Below, one piece after another: positions 23,317 to 35,052 of a DNA stretch of 45,141 nt. The DNA lies in NCBI GenBank assembly GCA_000320545.1, contig ADNK01001888.1:1-45141 (forward strand), written 5' to 3'. The position numbers and the translations under genes are program-made. The first letter of the stretch is position 1. Every line of letters starts with the position of its first letter. The DNA comes from Bigelowiella natans CCMP2755 (taxonomy: Eukaryota > Cercozoa > Chlorarachniophyceae). The notes under the pieces were generated by a model. That model was not told the DNA's origin. It ran no database searches and worked only from the letters and a program-made list of their open reading frames with translations.

Positions 23317-25583
23317 ATGATGCTTCTGAGTCTGCTCTTCTTCGCCCCCGCTCTTGGCCATCGCGGTAAGGAAATATGAATGGTAGCGATCCTGGTGAGA
23401 TTTGACTATCTCTCATGTTCTCAGTTGGAAAAGGATATGGCGAGAAGATGCTATCACATGTACGTAATGACTGGAGGAAAGGTAAATCCTATTACGTCGC
23501 GTCGTCTGATCATCTTTCCCTCTCAAGACAATGTACACAATGTATACTACTTAGGTGCTCGATGCCAACCGGGAGAATCGCATGAATTGATGTTTGGGGT
23601 ACAGCAAAGGTTTGAATTTGTACGATATGATACACAGGATCGGTATGTCTGTGATTGTCATTGCTGTTTCCGCTATATTTGCGTCCAGGAATATCGAAAA
23701 TGGCCGCCTTGAGAGCGTTCTTGGTGCTGTTTCTAACCCAGCTTCACTTAAAGCGACTGAAACTCGCCACCTTTCATTCGAAGAGGTTCTTCTATTTTTG
23801 GCCAAATTGCGTAAAAATTTCACACGTCATATGTGTATTGAACCTAAACTACCAGGTTGGGGCTCTGACTGCTAACTCTGAGGCCACAGCTTCAATTCAG
23901 ACATACCTAGAGGCACATGGGGCAATTGTGACTCGAGCTACGCCTCGGGGAGAATACATTCGCGCAAGAGCGAACGTTTCTTCCTGGGAGGCGATGCTCC
24001 CAGAAACAGAGTTCTACCATTACGATTTTGTCGATACGAAGGGCCAAGTTGCTCCATCTCGAAGGAACATCATCCGCACTGAGAGCTATTTGATTCCTGC
24101 GGGGCTCTCCAAGCACGTATCTTTCATCTTCTTCGCTACGCAATTACCTCCACGCAAGCCCGAATCGATGATGCCAAAGAAAATCACGGACCCAAAGAGG
24201 ATCGAAGAGCTTCGTCGTCAAGTTCTTAATGGTTCATCCAGTGGTCCTGTCAAGGCAACAGGTGATACCACTCCTGACCTGCTCAACTCATTCTACAGCA
24301 TCAGCACGAACGAAGGCAGCAAGTCTGTAAGCCAGGCCCTCTTTGAGTCGCTTGGCCAATACTACTCTCCTTCGGACCTCTCAACGTTCCAAAACTACTT
24401 CAAACTTCCTTCTGAGAAGGTTAGCAAGGACGTTGGAGGACATGCCTCGGATACTGCGTGCTCTTCCAATCCAAATAACTGTGCGGAGGCCAACCTAGAC
24501 GTCCAGTACATGATGGCTGTTTCCCAAGTGACCCCAACCACGTTCTGGTACATCGATAACGAAGATACCCCTTTTCTGTCCTTTATCGAAGCAGTTGCTT
24601 CCGACTCCAATCCGCCTCTGGTGAACAGCATGAGTTATGGGTAATATTTATCGCGTATTCTGATCAGTTGTCTCACAAATCTGTCAATACACATCCCAAC
24701 GACTTCCTGATCAACATCTCTGAAATCGCAATGTGCACCGTCACTGGAATGTAGCTTAAAAAAACGTAATTGTGTAAATCGGAGTTTTTACCCATAATTT
24801 CGTCGTCCTCGTTTCCGTCTTACGTGATGATTCATGCCATTCAGATCAATCGAAGGCGAAGTGGAAGAATCCGTCTTGTCTTCCTTCAGCACTGAAGCGA
24901 TGAAACTCGGAACCATGGGCGTCACGATTTTCGTCAGCAGCGGTGACGATGGTGTTGCGAATTTCCAAGCAAGATCAGACCCCAGCGCATGTGGATTCAA
25001 CCCTTCTTTCCCTGCGACATGCCCATACGTCACAGCAGTTGGGGCTACGCAAGGGCCTGAGGAAGGCTCGGAGGAAATCGCATGCCAAAGCAACAAAGGC
25101 GGCTCTATCACCACTGGGGGCGGATTTTCAACCTATTACGCAGCCCCATCTTATCAAACTTCTGCGGTCTCAGATTACTTCGCTGCGGCCAAAGCGCCAG
25201 AAGGAACAGGCTTTGATAAGGGCAACCGAGGCTACCCTGATGTTGCTATGTTGGGCCATAACTACTTGGTCGCAATTGCCGGGAACATGTACCAAGTCAG
25301 CGGTACTTCCTGCGCGTCTCCTGTTGTTGCTGGGATCTTCTCGCTGATCAACGCGCAACGTATGGCAAATGGCAAAGGGCCTGTCGGTTTCATCAATCCC
25401 ACCCTCTATTCTGCCAAGGGTTCTACCTGCAACGACATCACCAGTGGGGAGAACGACTGTTGTGCTGGAAGTCCTGGATCGGAAGTTTGTTGCAGCGAGG
25501 GATTCTATGCAGCAAAAGGCTGGGATCCTCTTACTGGCTGGGGCAGTGTGGACTACTCTCTCTCATCCTCTCACTTTCTCTAA
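23317..25583 (+). CDS. sedolisin-family (S53) serine-carboxyl peptidase precursor, TPP1-like (593 aa), six exons
   Basis: Exons 23317-23365, 23425-23481, 23555-23609, 23689-23785, 23856-24640 and 24845-25583 sum to 1782 bases. A signal peptide (MMLLSLLFFAPALG) is followed by the pro-kumamolisin activation domain, with HVRNDWRKGARCQPGE, LESVLGAVSNPASL and HLSFEEVGALTANSEA. The catalytic domain shows the Glu/Asp pair in CAEANLDVQYMM (Glu297, Asp301), the oxyanion Asp in VSSGDDG, the nucleophile Ser503 in SGTSCASPVVAG, and the calcium-site Asp residues in NDITSG and GWDPLTGWG. These acid peptidases cleave tripeptides or peptides in lysosome-like vacuoles or outside the cell. An extra Cys-rich loop (NDCCAGSPGSEVCC) near the C-terminus suggests disulphides. 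All key residues are present, so the enzyme should be active. Confidence 0.93.
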
Positions 25584-26533
25584 AGAAGATGATCATGATG
25601 ATGGGTGATGATGTTCGAAGATCGGTTCACAGGCAGTGACTAGCAAAAAGTATTTCCTATCTAAATCACATGATGTCACATGTGAACACACAAACACAAA
25701 ATTCTGTTGCATGAAGTTCATCAATTGCACCAACATCATCGCGCATTTGGGTCGATGCTCGTGTAACAAATATTGTCGAAGCGAAATCGTCTGGTGTAGC
25801 AGCATGCTCTCGCATTTTTCAAGGATTTTTGTTATGTCATTTTTAACAAAGATAGATTGTTTTCACAAAAGACATGTGATGTGCCTGTTATTTTCACCAT
25901 GTCATTTTAGCAATTTAGTTCAGCAGTAGCTAGAGTAGGTCGTCAGTAGGCAAATTTTTATGTTGCGCATTTTCGCAATTTTTCCTACCGCGGACAGTAG
26001 TAGCAGGGAAATGAAATGTGGGTCATGGTGTAGACCCTGCTGCTAGCTTGACATCTGCTAGATATTACATTGTGACGAGAATGTGTACAATCTACCATTG
26101 CAGATAGCGGCGTTTATGAGAAAACACAGTCTTGCATGCCGGTGACATCTAGACGTACATGAGAACATGTCTGGCCAATAATCGCATCGCAGTCTAGCAG
26201 TGTATAGCTCTGTGTATGCAGCTCATGCTACCATGCTCGCAGCATTGATGCGTAACCAGTAATTAGTCCAGTAGCGTAATACATGGCTACGCATGCTCAT
26301 GTCGAGCTGTGTAACATAGTCACTCTAGCACTGCGCAGCTGCGTCACACGACACATGCATACTAGCATGTGAACATGCTGGAAATTCATACAAGTAACAT
26401 ATATCAAGATATGTATAATAAATCACATAATAATATGAAGGAATGATGACTATTTCATGTTGTGCACATACACATACATGTGTTCCCTAATAGTGAAGCC
26501 TGCTCGCTGTCGAACGCTACATGAGTGGTTTTA
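25584..26533. other. tail-to-tail spacer, CATG/CTAG/TGCA-rich
   Basis: The spacer lies between the 3' ends of the sedolisin and gamma-tubulin complex genes. From about 25930 to 26520 it is packed with GCATGC, CTAG, CATG and TGCA words. No coding exon or RNA gene is visible. Confidence 0.7.
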
Positions 26534-28479
26534 CTATTGACGGAAAGCTATCTTCTTTTTGGATGAAAAGTGCCGATTGAAATCTAGAGTGAGGATAAGT
26601 TCATTAAAATTCAGCTGGACGCCATGTGCGACGACTTCTTTCAAGACGACGATGATAAACCCCACGTCTGCATCCACAACGTTTTGCAACTCTGTCATCT
26701 TCGCCACAATCTTTTTGCGGCTGGGAACACGAAGCAGGCGCTGCGATTTGGATTCCCTAAGTAACGACAGAAAGTAGTAATTTATTATGTCTTTGCTGGT
26801 GAACATTGCACACAAACGAGATGCAAGGACGAGCATGACTTTACTCGCACCTGTAGTCCTCACCACCACCGTATTCTTCGTCATCATCCTCGTCGTCTTC
26901 GTTTGCTGGAGAGGATGTAATGAACAGCGAGTAGATCGATTGCAACTGGATGCATACGGCCAGCAAACTCTTCACCTATTTTAGCGGCGTGTATATGGAG
27001 GGACACAGAGAGAAAGAGAACGGGAGAAAAAGGGGCGGGAGGGGGGGAATGAAAATGGGAGAATAGCCAAGTTACTGATGAATACTGCTGTCAATGCATT
27101 TTATCTATCAGTCGTTGGATGATGCCCCAACTACTACTAGTACTACTAGTACTACTGCTACTACTACGCGGCTATTGATGTTGTTGTTTCCACCTTGCGT
27201 AAAGTCGGTCTAGATCGTTTCGTGAGCAGCATCATGCTCTTCATCTCAGCGAGGTAGCGATTGTGTGCTTCCATGAGAGAGGGCAGCTCACAAGTCTCCT
27301 GCAGAGAACCACGAAGCATCTGCTGAAACCACGGCCATACGCCCCTTACTGCTCTACCGCTCATGTACGACTGAATGCTGCCAACAATGTGGCTCATCTT
27401 AGCCCGAAGTGCGTAGAAGCTACGGAAGAATACCACCTCTGCCTGTTTTTTCCTGCGCCCACCGCTGATGGCCCTGCTGATGCTGCCAACTCTCTGTTCT
27501 CGGTGATAAGAAGAGGGTGGCCTCTTCACAGCCGCAGTAGCAACCATGGAGACGCGTGCAAGAGACCAGTTGGCGAAGTGGGTGCTCAGTAACAGACGAA
27601 ATACCTCTGCGTACATAGCAATGGCAGAGTCGCTGATCACAAGCGACAGCGGCCATGGGACATCGCATCGGAACGTCAGTCCGGATATCCATTCGAGAGC
27701 CTCGCAGCTGCCAGCCACGCGCTTTGACGGTCGGGCAATTGTAGGTTTGACTTGAATACGTCCATATAGCATGGCCTCGCAGGTCGGATCTACTTGCAAA
27801 CTGTCGGTTAGAACATCCTGCAGCACCCTCTCGTGAGGCCATCTTTTGTCTTTAAGGTACGGAAATAAGCTTTCTTGGAATCGATACGCCGTCTCCCCGC
27901 TCCCCATGAGAAAGAACTGGCGAAGAGCGATGAGAAACTTATTCAGCGAGAGAGAAGGGAGGGGCCTTGCCTTCGTCGCCATCCTGCTTCTGCTGCCCCC
28001 CCCGTTTAGCCTCTCCGCAAGGAGTTTTCCTACCGTACGATGGCGCTCTAGCACCAACTTTGTCAACAACTGGGATATCTCGTTCTCGATTGAGAAGAAT
28101 AGTGGAGGGGGGGGAGGAAGAAGCGGGACCATTGCACTATCTTCTTTCTGTTCCTTCATCGTTTTTTTGGGCGTTTGTAATGTTGCTTTTCCATGCTTCT
28201 TGTCAATGCCAGCGTCCTCTTCGTCACGACCATTGTAATCATCCTCATTATGATCGTCGTCATCATCATCACAGTAATAATCACAATCTCCGTTTGGACT
28301 CGCCGGAGTTGTAGTCGTTGCACCCCCCCTCGTTTTCCAAGGAGGAGTCCTTTGTCTCCTACGGTGCGATGGTCGTCTATTCATGCTGCTTTCGTCAAGT
28401 GCTCTCCTTCTCATCATCATTCTCCTCATCCTTCCTGTTACTGACTTTGCTACCTGCTCCAATTCGGAAACAAATATAA

Positions 28480-28545
<66 letters not shown>

Positions 28546-29324
28546 CATCATCGTTATCATTATCGTTGCTGTCACAACAACTTTCAGCTGACAATACAAA
28601 CACCAAGAATTTAAATTTTTAATCTTTTTCATCGTCGTGATCATCACGGCCTTTGCAACAAACCACCTACCGGGCCGGTTATGGGAGGGATAATCGCCCC
28701 ATTTGCAGCTGTGAGCGATGATCTAGGGATTAGCGTAGTTGTGCATTCCTTGAGCTGGTGGTAGGAAGAAGAGGCCGACGACGAATAGAAGGCGGTTGAA
28801 GTGATTGTGCGAGATGAGGAATGGTGATGAGATAGAGGAGGAGAAGAAGAAGGAGGACGTCGTATAGTGTCAAGGTAGTAGCCTGGTGATGTAGGAGGTA
28901 ATGAGCTGAAAAACATAGCATGAGATGATGACGATGACGACGACAAAGCCATGGCCTCCTCTGCCTCTGATAAACTTCCTGATTCCCCATCTTCACTTTC
29001 TTTACGGATTTTATTGTTATTTCCAGAGCCAAGAGTGTGCTCGTTGTTGTTATTGTTGTTGTTGTTGTTGTTGTTATCGTCTGCTTTCCCGGGAGAGTAG
29101 CTCGTTGGTGCTAATGAAGAGTGTTGATGATAATGTTCTCTTCCTTTTGCATTCTTTGAAGCTCCCTTTTCTCTTTCAGTGATGACCATCTTCGCAAGGT
29201 GTCTATTTATAAGGCTTGTGATCAAGGCGTTTGCCGTCGAGTCATTTCCTGCTGGAATATCAAGAAGATAATGTTAAACACATCAGATGACCCTGTACAC
29301 CGTCACAACCACCACCACCGCCCC

Positions 29325-29360
<36 letters not shown>

Positions 29361-31158
29361 TACAACTTAGTACCCATGTGCTTTGAGGTGAGGAGGGAAG
29401 GATGGTCCTTGGTCTCCGTGTCGCTGACGCTAGTAGCATCGGTATGATCTTGAAGTTCCTCCTCATCCTCATCTTCATCATAATAATCGTAATCGTCGCC
29501 ATGATAATCGTCAGCATCTTCCCCATTCTCATCATCATTATCATAATGATTGTTGTTGTCGTAGTGATAACAGTCATTTCTCCCCCTCCCCCCCCTTCTG
29601 AGCGTGTGAATCAGCCTCAAGGCGCGTCCAGTGTACAGAAGTTCGGTGGCGCAGTTTTGCAGAAAGCTCGGTGCACGCACGGTCACAGCCCCTACACGTT
29701 GTTGTTGTTGTTGTTGATAAATGTCATTCTTCTTGTGAGGGGAGAGAAGAAGAAGAGGAAGGAGAGGAGGAAGAAGAAGATGATGAAGAAGAAGATGATG
29801 AAGAAGAATACTGAGTAGCGCTACAAATACCATGAACATCATCACTTTTGACATACGACGATTTTGAGACAACATTGATGGCTAGTAAGCAGCATCTGAG
29901 ATTTGAATGACATGATTGGAGTTTCTACGATCATCTACTATAGATATCTCAAACCTCCAAAGCTGAGAGTCTCGCTCCAGAACTTGGTAGAGCGTGATGT
30001 ATTATTGTGATCATGGCTGGTGTTCTTCTGTTTTAGCATAAATTCACCCGCAGGATCCGTAATGTGGCCTGTCCTGAGCGCCTCATCGATCATTTGCAGG
30101 TAGGGTGTGCACGTGTTTCGAAACAAGAAGGCTGCCACGTGGAACAAGGATGCATAAGAAGACAGACCTGATGGGGGGGGGAAGAAGATGATGATGATGA
30201 TGAAGATTTAAGCATGATGGTGATGACCAATCACAAAAAGGAATGGAGAGCAAAGAATATGTTACTCGCATCACGTTCTCCATGCATATCTTCACCCTCG
30301 TGATCATCATCATCATCATCGGTCATCATCATCATTATCATCATCATCATCATCATCATCACTCGCTACGTGCTATTTGTTCCTACCGTTGGAGTCCATC
30401 TCGCGGCAGAGAACGCTTAGAAGATGTGCAACCAAAGCAGCATTGCTTTTATCATCGCCTTCTTCTTTCTTGTTATCCCTGTAGCCCTCATCAGCAGCCT
30501 CCCCGTAATCATTGTTATCACCATGGGTGCTGCCTTTGTCGTCGTTACTCGCACAGCTGTAGTGCCCGAAGGAGAACATCCAATAGACGGAAAGAACTCA
30601 GGGACAACAATCTGGATGATGTGTGCAATCATGTTGATGCTTGGGGCGGAGCCTGAGAGCCATTCGATAAGCCTTGCTAAAGTTGGTGGTGGTGGGAAAT
30701 GATGATTTCTCTGATCCCCCCCCCACCCCTCTCTTCTGGCCTCGTCCACTAGTGCTTGGTCCATCGTAAAGACTAGATTCTTCACGGAGGTAGCAAACGC
30801 CTTTTGATCAATAGAAGAAGAAGAAGATGATGATGATGATGATGGTGAGAGGCGTTCTCGGCTCAGTAAAATACACTAGTGAATGAGGAGAGGCAGAGAT
30901 GATAAGAGAGCGGATGATGGATGGAAAATAAGTATTACGACAAAGAAGGGAAGATATTTGCTACCTGCATACAACGTGACGGGTGATGGTCATAACGTCG
31001 AGCGAATATCCTAAGCGCCTGTCTCTGATTTGCAGCGGAGAGAATCTCATCGATCAAGCTGTGAAGTACCCCGAATGATAGGTGCTGCACGCATACTGAT
31101 CGGTGCTTTGGAGAGAGCGCAAAAAGGTTGTGATTACTGTTCGTATTTGTGATAAAGA

Positions 31159-31192
<34 letters not shown>

Positions 31193-31651
31193 ATGTTCCA
31201 ACTTCATCGTTGCATCAGTCCTCGTATTCTTCTCCTCCTCTTCCTTTCTACTTGTTTGCTTCTTCCTGAAAATAAACGTCTCCGAGGGGAATCCTTCAAG
31301 CATTGCCACCATGTGATTCAGAAGGAGAGACTCACTCATAACGTGCTGCTGCTGCTGCTGCTTGTAGTGGTAGTAGTGATGATCATCATGATCATGATGA
31401 TGATGTGTACGTTTGCCCTTCAATATCCTTTGGCGTTGGCTACTGAGGAGACGTTCCTGCAGGTCATGCCAGGGAAGACTTGTGGCAAGAGGCAGCATAT
31501 TATGATGAGCCTCTGTCAACCATTTTGGCGGAGCATTCAAGTCGAATGATGATGATGATGATGATGATGATGATGTAGCAGTAGCGTGATCAGATAGCAG
31601 GTTATCATGAGCTGCTGCCGTCTCTCCCCTTCTTCCCCCTTCTTCTCCACG

Positions 31652-31686
<35 letters not shown>

Positions 31687-32359
31687 GATCATGATGATGA
31701 TGATATATCCCCCCGCGTTTATCACGTTTACCCTCACCCCTATCTATCGTGGATGTTGCTATTTCTCGCTCTAGTTCTACTGAGTCAGCATTGCCTGACA
31801 TATGATCTCCTCCTCTTCTACTTCCTGGAATGGTATCGTTGGCCTGATCATGTTCCACTACCTCCTCTCCCCCCCCCTTCTCCTCCTTATCCTTCTCTTC
31901 TCCTCCCTCCTCCATATCATCGTCGTCATCTTCGCTGCATTTCATGAAATCAGCTTCCCATTCGGCAAGATCTCGTAGGATCATCTGTTTTTCTATCTCA
32001 TCCTTTTTATTGAAGCTCTCCAACTTTTTCTCGTTGCGTTTTTTCGAGCGCCGACGAAGATCCAGTCGTTCCTGCAGCTCTGGCCAGGTGACAAGTTGTG
32101 TCTGAGGTTTGTGGAGCAATAGCTTGTATTGCTCGCTGATGGCTTCCACGGTTACTGTCGGAAGTTGCAATGTCTGATCGAGAGATTTGGCGGAGTCGTA
32201 GTTGAGAACGCCTTGTTTGAGGGGGTTCTGAGCAAGCATGTATATCATCTCCACTATCCCATAAAGCTCATCCTGCAGACGACGGTCTCCGTGGCTTTTG
32301 CTAGCCGCCTACGGTTTTAATGTATACATTAATTAGCACACATACACACACACACACAC

Positions 32360-32396
<37 letters not shown>

Positions 32397-32913
32397 ATAT
32401 TTATATGGACATACACCACTCTCACCACAGATTCGAAGGCTGCAAATAAACTCCTCAAAGTCTCAGCCCTCCTTGTCTCTGAACGAAGCTTGTAGCGTTC
32501 GACCAGCGCGGAAACATTGGCCTTTGTCCGCTTTATAGCTGGATCTCGGTAACGGTTATTGTGGGGCGCGAGGTTCACTCTGCAGAATTCCTAAGTAGTG
32601 AGCTGTGGTGAGTAATGAATGAAGTAGGAATGATGTAGTTGGCGGATGGAAGGGAAGGAAACACACAATGATGATGGCCGTAGTACCCCACATCACTGCT
32701 TCTTATTTGCTCTTACCAATAATATTACCTGCGCGATAGCGAAGTTCTCGTCCTCTCTGGAAATCCTGGGAACAACGTGCACGAGGTCAGGTGGTGGTGG
32801 TGGTGATGATGATGATGATAAAAAGCAAAACGATCAAAACGAGAATGCGTGTGGCATCTACGTGAACAGTACGTTGCTCTATTGCTCTATCGTCGGATAG
32901 TGTTGGTTTCCTT

Positions 32914-32948
<35 letters not shown>

Positions 32949-33067
32949 GCTACTACTGCTACTACTGCAGCAGCTGCTGCTGCTACTCACCCGTGGCCTA
33001 ACACCAGCCTGTCGATCAGCTGGTGCCTCCTCTCTTCCAGCGACCGTGAATACCGCGATTTACTCAT
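26534..33067 (-). CDS. gamma-tubulin complex component, GCP5/GCP6 type, with long low-complexity inserts
   Basis: GCPs form the gamma-tubulin ring complex that nucleates microtubules. Secure 5' exons are 33067-32991, 32765-32729, 32590-32426 and 32308-30965; the coding path then runs through blocks near 30800-30370, 30160-29970, 29690-29350, 29250-28680, 28452-27170, 26980-26850 and 26770-26534. The N-terminus reads MSKSRYSRSLEERR, and the Spc97/98 fold is recognisable in AAFLFRNTCTPYLQMIDEAL, DPAGEFML, FWSETLSF, APSFLQNCATELLYTGRALR, RQFFLMGSGETAYRFQESLF, VPWPLSLVISDSAIAMYAEV, RAKMSHIVGSIQSYMSG and EAHNRYLAEMKSMM. Large Asp/His/Asn/Ser-rich inserts interrupt it; a long insert between the N- and C-terminal halves is typical of GCP6. 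The end at 26534 is firm. Several middle exon borders (30370-30680, 29350-29250) are not, so no total length is given. Confidence 0.85.
28480..28543. repeat. compound (CA)n(TA)n microsatellite in a GCP intron
   Basis: CA units at 28480-28500 run directly into TA units to about 28543, inside the intron before the exon beginning near 28452. Confidence 0.9.
31158..31686 (-). repeat. three different trinucleotide repeats, all read as poly-Ser in the GCP gene
   Basis: On the coding strand, (AGT)n at 31651-31686, (TCA)n at 31546-31575 and (AGC)n at 31160-31192 each encode 9-11 serines within one exon. Confidence 0.85.
32341..32393. repeat. second compound (CA)n(TA)n microsatellite in a GCP intron
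   Basis: CA units at about 32343-32359 followed by TA units to 32393, in the intron between exons 32426 and 32308. It has the same structure as the one at 28480-28543. Confidence 0.9.
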
Positions 33068-33469
33068 CGATCGCTATTCAGCGGCTTGCTTCTTCAAATA
33101 AGGTTGGAAGTCTTGATGACCATTTCCTGTTGTTTTCTCTTCAGCATCCCCTGTCTGAGCAGTTCTGTAGCCGACAAGCACAGCAGCAAAACACCTTTTA
33201 GTTGTTGTTGTTGTGCCCCACCACCTGTTTTATTCGGATGTGACGAGGTGTTTGCTATTTGGCGCCATTTCGAGCATTCTTGTCGTACCTCCAAAATGAC
33301 ATTGTTTTACATGAAAAATAACCCAATATTGAGATTAAATAGGAATTTGAGGATGTGTCAAGGATGTATTCATGTCGTAGGATCAATATCCCATCACTGA
33401 CCGACTTCCCCCTTACCTCATCGGCAGGAGCAGCAGCAAGCAGTAGAAGAAGGGGGGCACCAATATAGA
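33068..33469. promoter_or_regulatory. head-to-head spacer between the GCP gene and the CULT gene
   Basis: These 402 bp separate divergent start codons. The minus-strand open frame at 33094-33294 ends in a stop before the GCP start and has no domain signal. The CATG/CTAG-rich composition is absent. Confidence 0.4.
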
Positions 33470-33596
33470 ATGACGACCTTGCGAAGTAGCAGCTTTCGAG
33501 AGAGCTCTTCGCTCCTATTTGGGATGGTGAGCCTTGTCCTTGTTGTCAACGTTGAGGCATCTGTCCAAGCAACAGCAAATCCTTACATGGTGCGGT

Positions 33597-33644
<48 letters not shown>

Positions 33645-35052
33645 CCCCGCCCCTTCTCTCTCCTGTTTCATTTTCCTGTAGCAGTAGAATTTATTATTCG
33701 ATGTTTTGAATATTTAACCCTGTTTCTTCTAACGCTATAATGATCGCTGCGGGATATCTACGTCGTACTGACCGACCTTCGATTTCCTATGTTTATTCAG
33801 GAAGACACATGTCCAGCAGATTCATGCAGATGCCCCGCTCTATCGGTAGACCCTCTAATATAAAGCAAATGATATAGTTATAACTTGAATTGACGTTTAG
33901 TTGAATCCCTTGGCGGCGATGACTGATGCTGCTCTTCCAACGCAACCTGACACGTTTATGAAACTTGTGCGAAAGGTATAATTAAAAGCACTCGGCCATG
34001 AACCCTTCCTTACCATTGACAGAGTGTTTTGATTATGCGTAGAAACACATGGGGTTCGAGCTTCCAATTTACCACTTCAAACAGCCTGAACGTATATCTC
34101 ACCTGCAGTTGCCGTTCAAAGTGCTTCCCATGTACTCTATTGACGAAACGGTGAGGAGAACAACAATCTATTTCTCGGTTCTATTCAAATCGTCACTCTG
34201 AATCGTGCAAAATTGTTGTTACCAAGGGTATAGTCGATATCCCAGCCCCTGAGGGAACTGGACTCGATTCATGGTTAGGATCTTAAAACCTTGAGACGAA
34301 AGAGACGTCCTGAATGTTAGTTTTGTGTCTGCCTGATGCTCAGGTTTCCTGGGTATCAATGGTCAATACTGGTGTGCAGAATTTGCGAGGTAATCCATCT
34401 ATTCACAGCATAAAATGATCTCATGAAACCATGAGAGTTCCAACTGCACCGACGGTTCACCACGCATAGCCGATATCAATGTCATTGAAGAAAACTACTC
34501 ATCAGTTATCATTCAATTTCGGTTTGATGTGTTGAACCTCCATTTACCATCACGTTGTAATAATTTCTAGCAAAGCTTGCATGTCGGATGGCGCTACACT
34601 CCAACTTCACCCAATGGAGATAAAAAAGAGTAGAACACCCACTTGAAATCCTATTCTCCCATTATCATGACTGACATCCTACTGGTATTCTCGATGTCCC
34701 CTTCGTAGGTTTTTCGCCTTGATTGTGCAGTATGGTGAAGAGAATAAGCAAGTAATCACACTAGAAGAATATAGGATCTACATCTGTTGTGACTTGGAAC
34801 TTCTTCTTAGAAATCATCTGGAAACGCTGAGATTGAGACTGAAGAAGCCCTCACGATTGGAATCCCTGCACCTAGGTAACATTGTATTGATACACCCATT
34901 GCGATTCATGTCACGTAATACATTCAATGTTTATTATACATTATCGGATTGCATAGTATGCATCATTTGTGGACTTAATTTTGTATTATTTTCTCAGTTG
35001 GATGGCAGCAGCTGCAATGGTGATGTCAGAATCGAAAAGTACGGCATTATGA
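33470..35052 (+). CDS. secreted CULT-domain (cereblon thalidomide-binding type) protein (220 aa), ten exons
   Basis: Exons 33470-33589, 33801-33845, 33901-33975, 34043-34150, 34227-34273, 34344-34389, 34571-34629, 34709-34751, 34811-34875 and 34998-35052 keep frame over 663 bases. Exon 1 encodes an N-terminal signal peptide (SLLFGMVSLVLVVNVEASVQA). The CULT core reads DSWFPGYQWSILVCRICE followed by HVGWRYTPTSP and EFFALIV, very close to cereblon. The three Trp that build the ligand cage are present (Trp132, Trp138, Trp154), as is the second zinc Cys pair (Cys143, Cys146). The first zinc pair is not in canonical CxxC form; a Cys cluster CPADSCRC lies near residue 45. There is no Lon or DDB1-binding part, so it is not a ubiquitin-ligase receptor. 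Secreted CULT proteins are known as a family of unknown role. A CT repeat fills intron 1 (33600-33641). Confidence 0.87.
33600..33641. repeat. (CT)n microsatellite in CULT intron 1
   Basis: About 20 uninterrupted CT units, 11 bases after the donor of exon 1. Confidence 0.9.

Noticed and set aside
27846-28444. Overlapping plus-strand open frames opposite the GCP gene
   Set aside because: They are complements of Asp/Ser/Arg-rich coding repeats and carry poly-Ile/Leu-like artefacts of GAT/CAT tracts.
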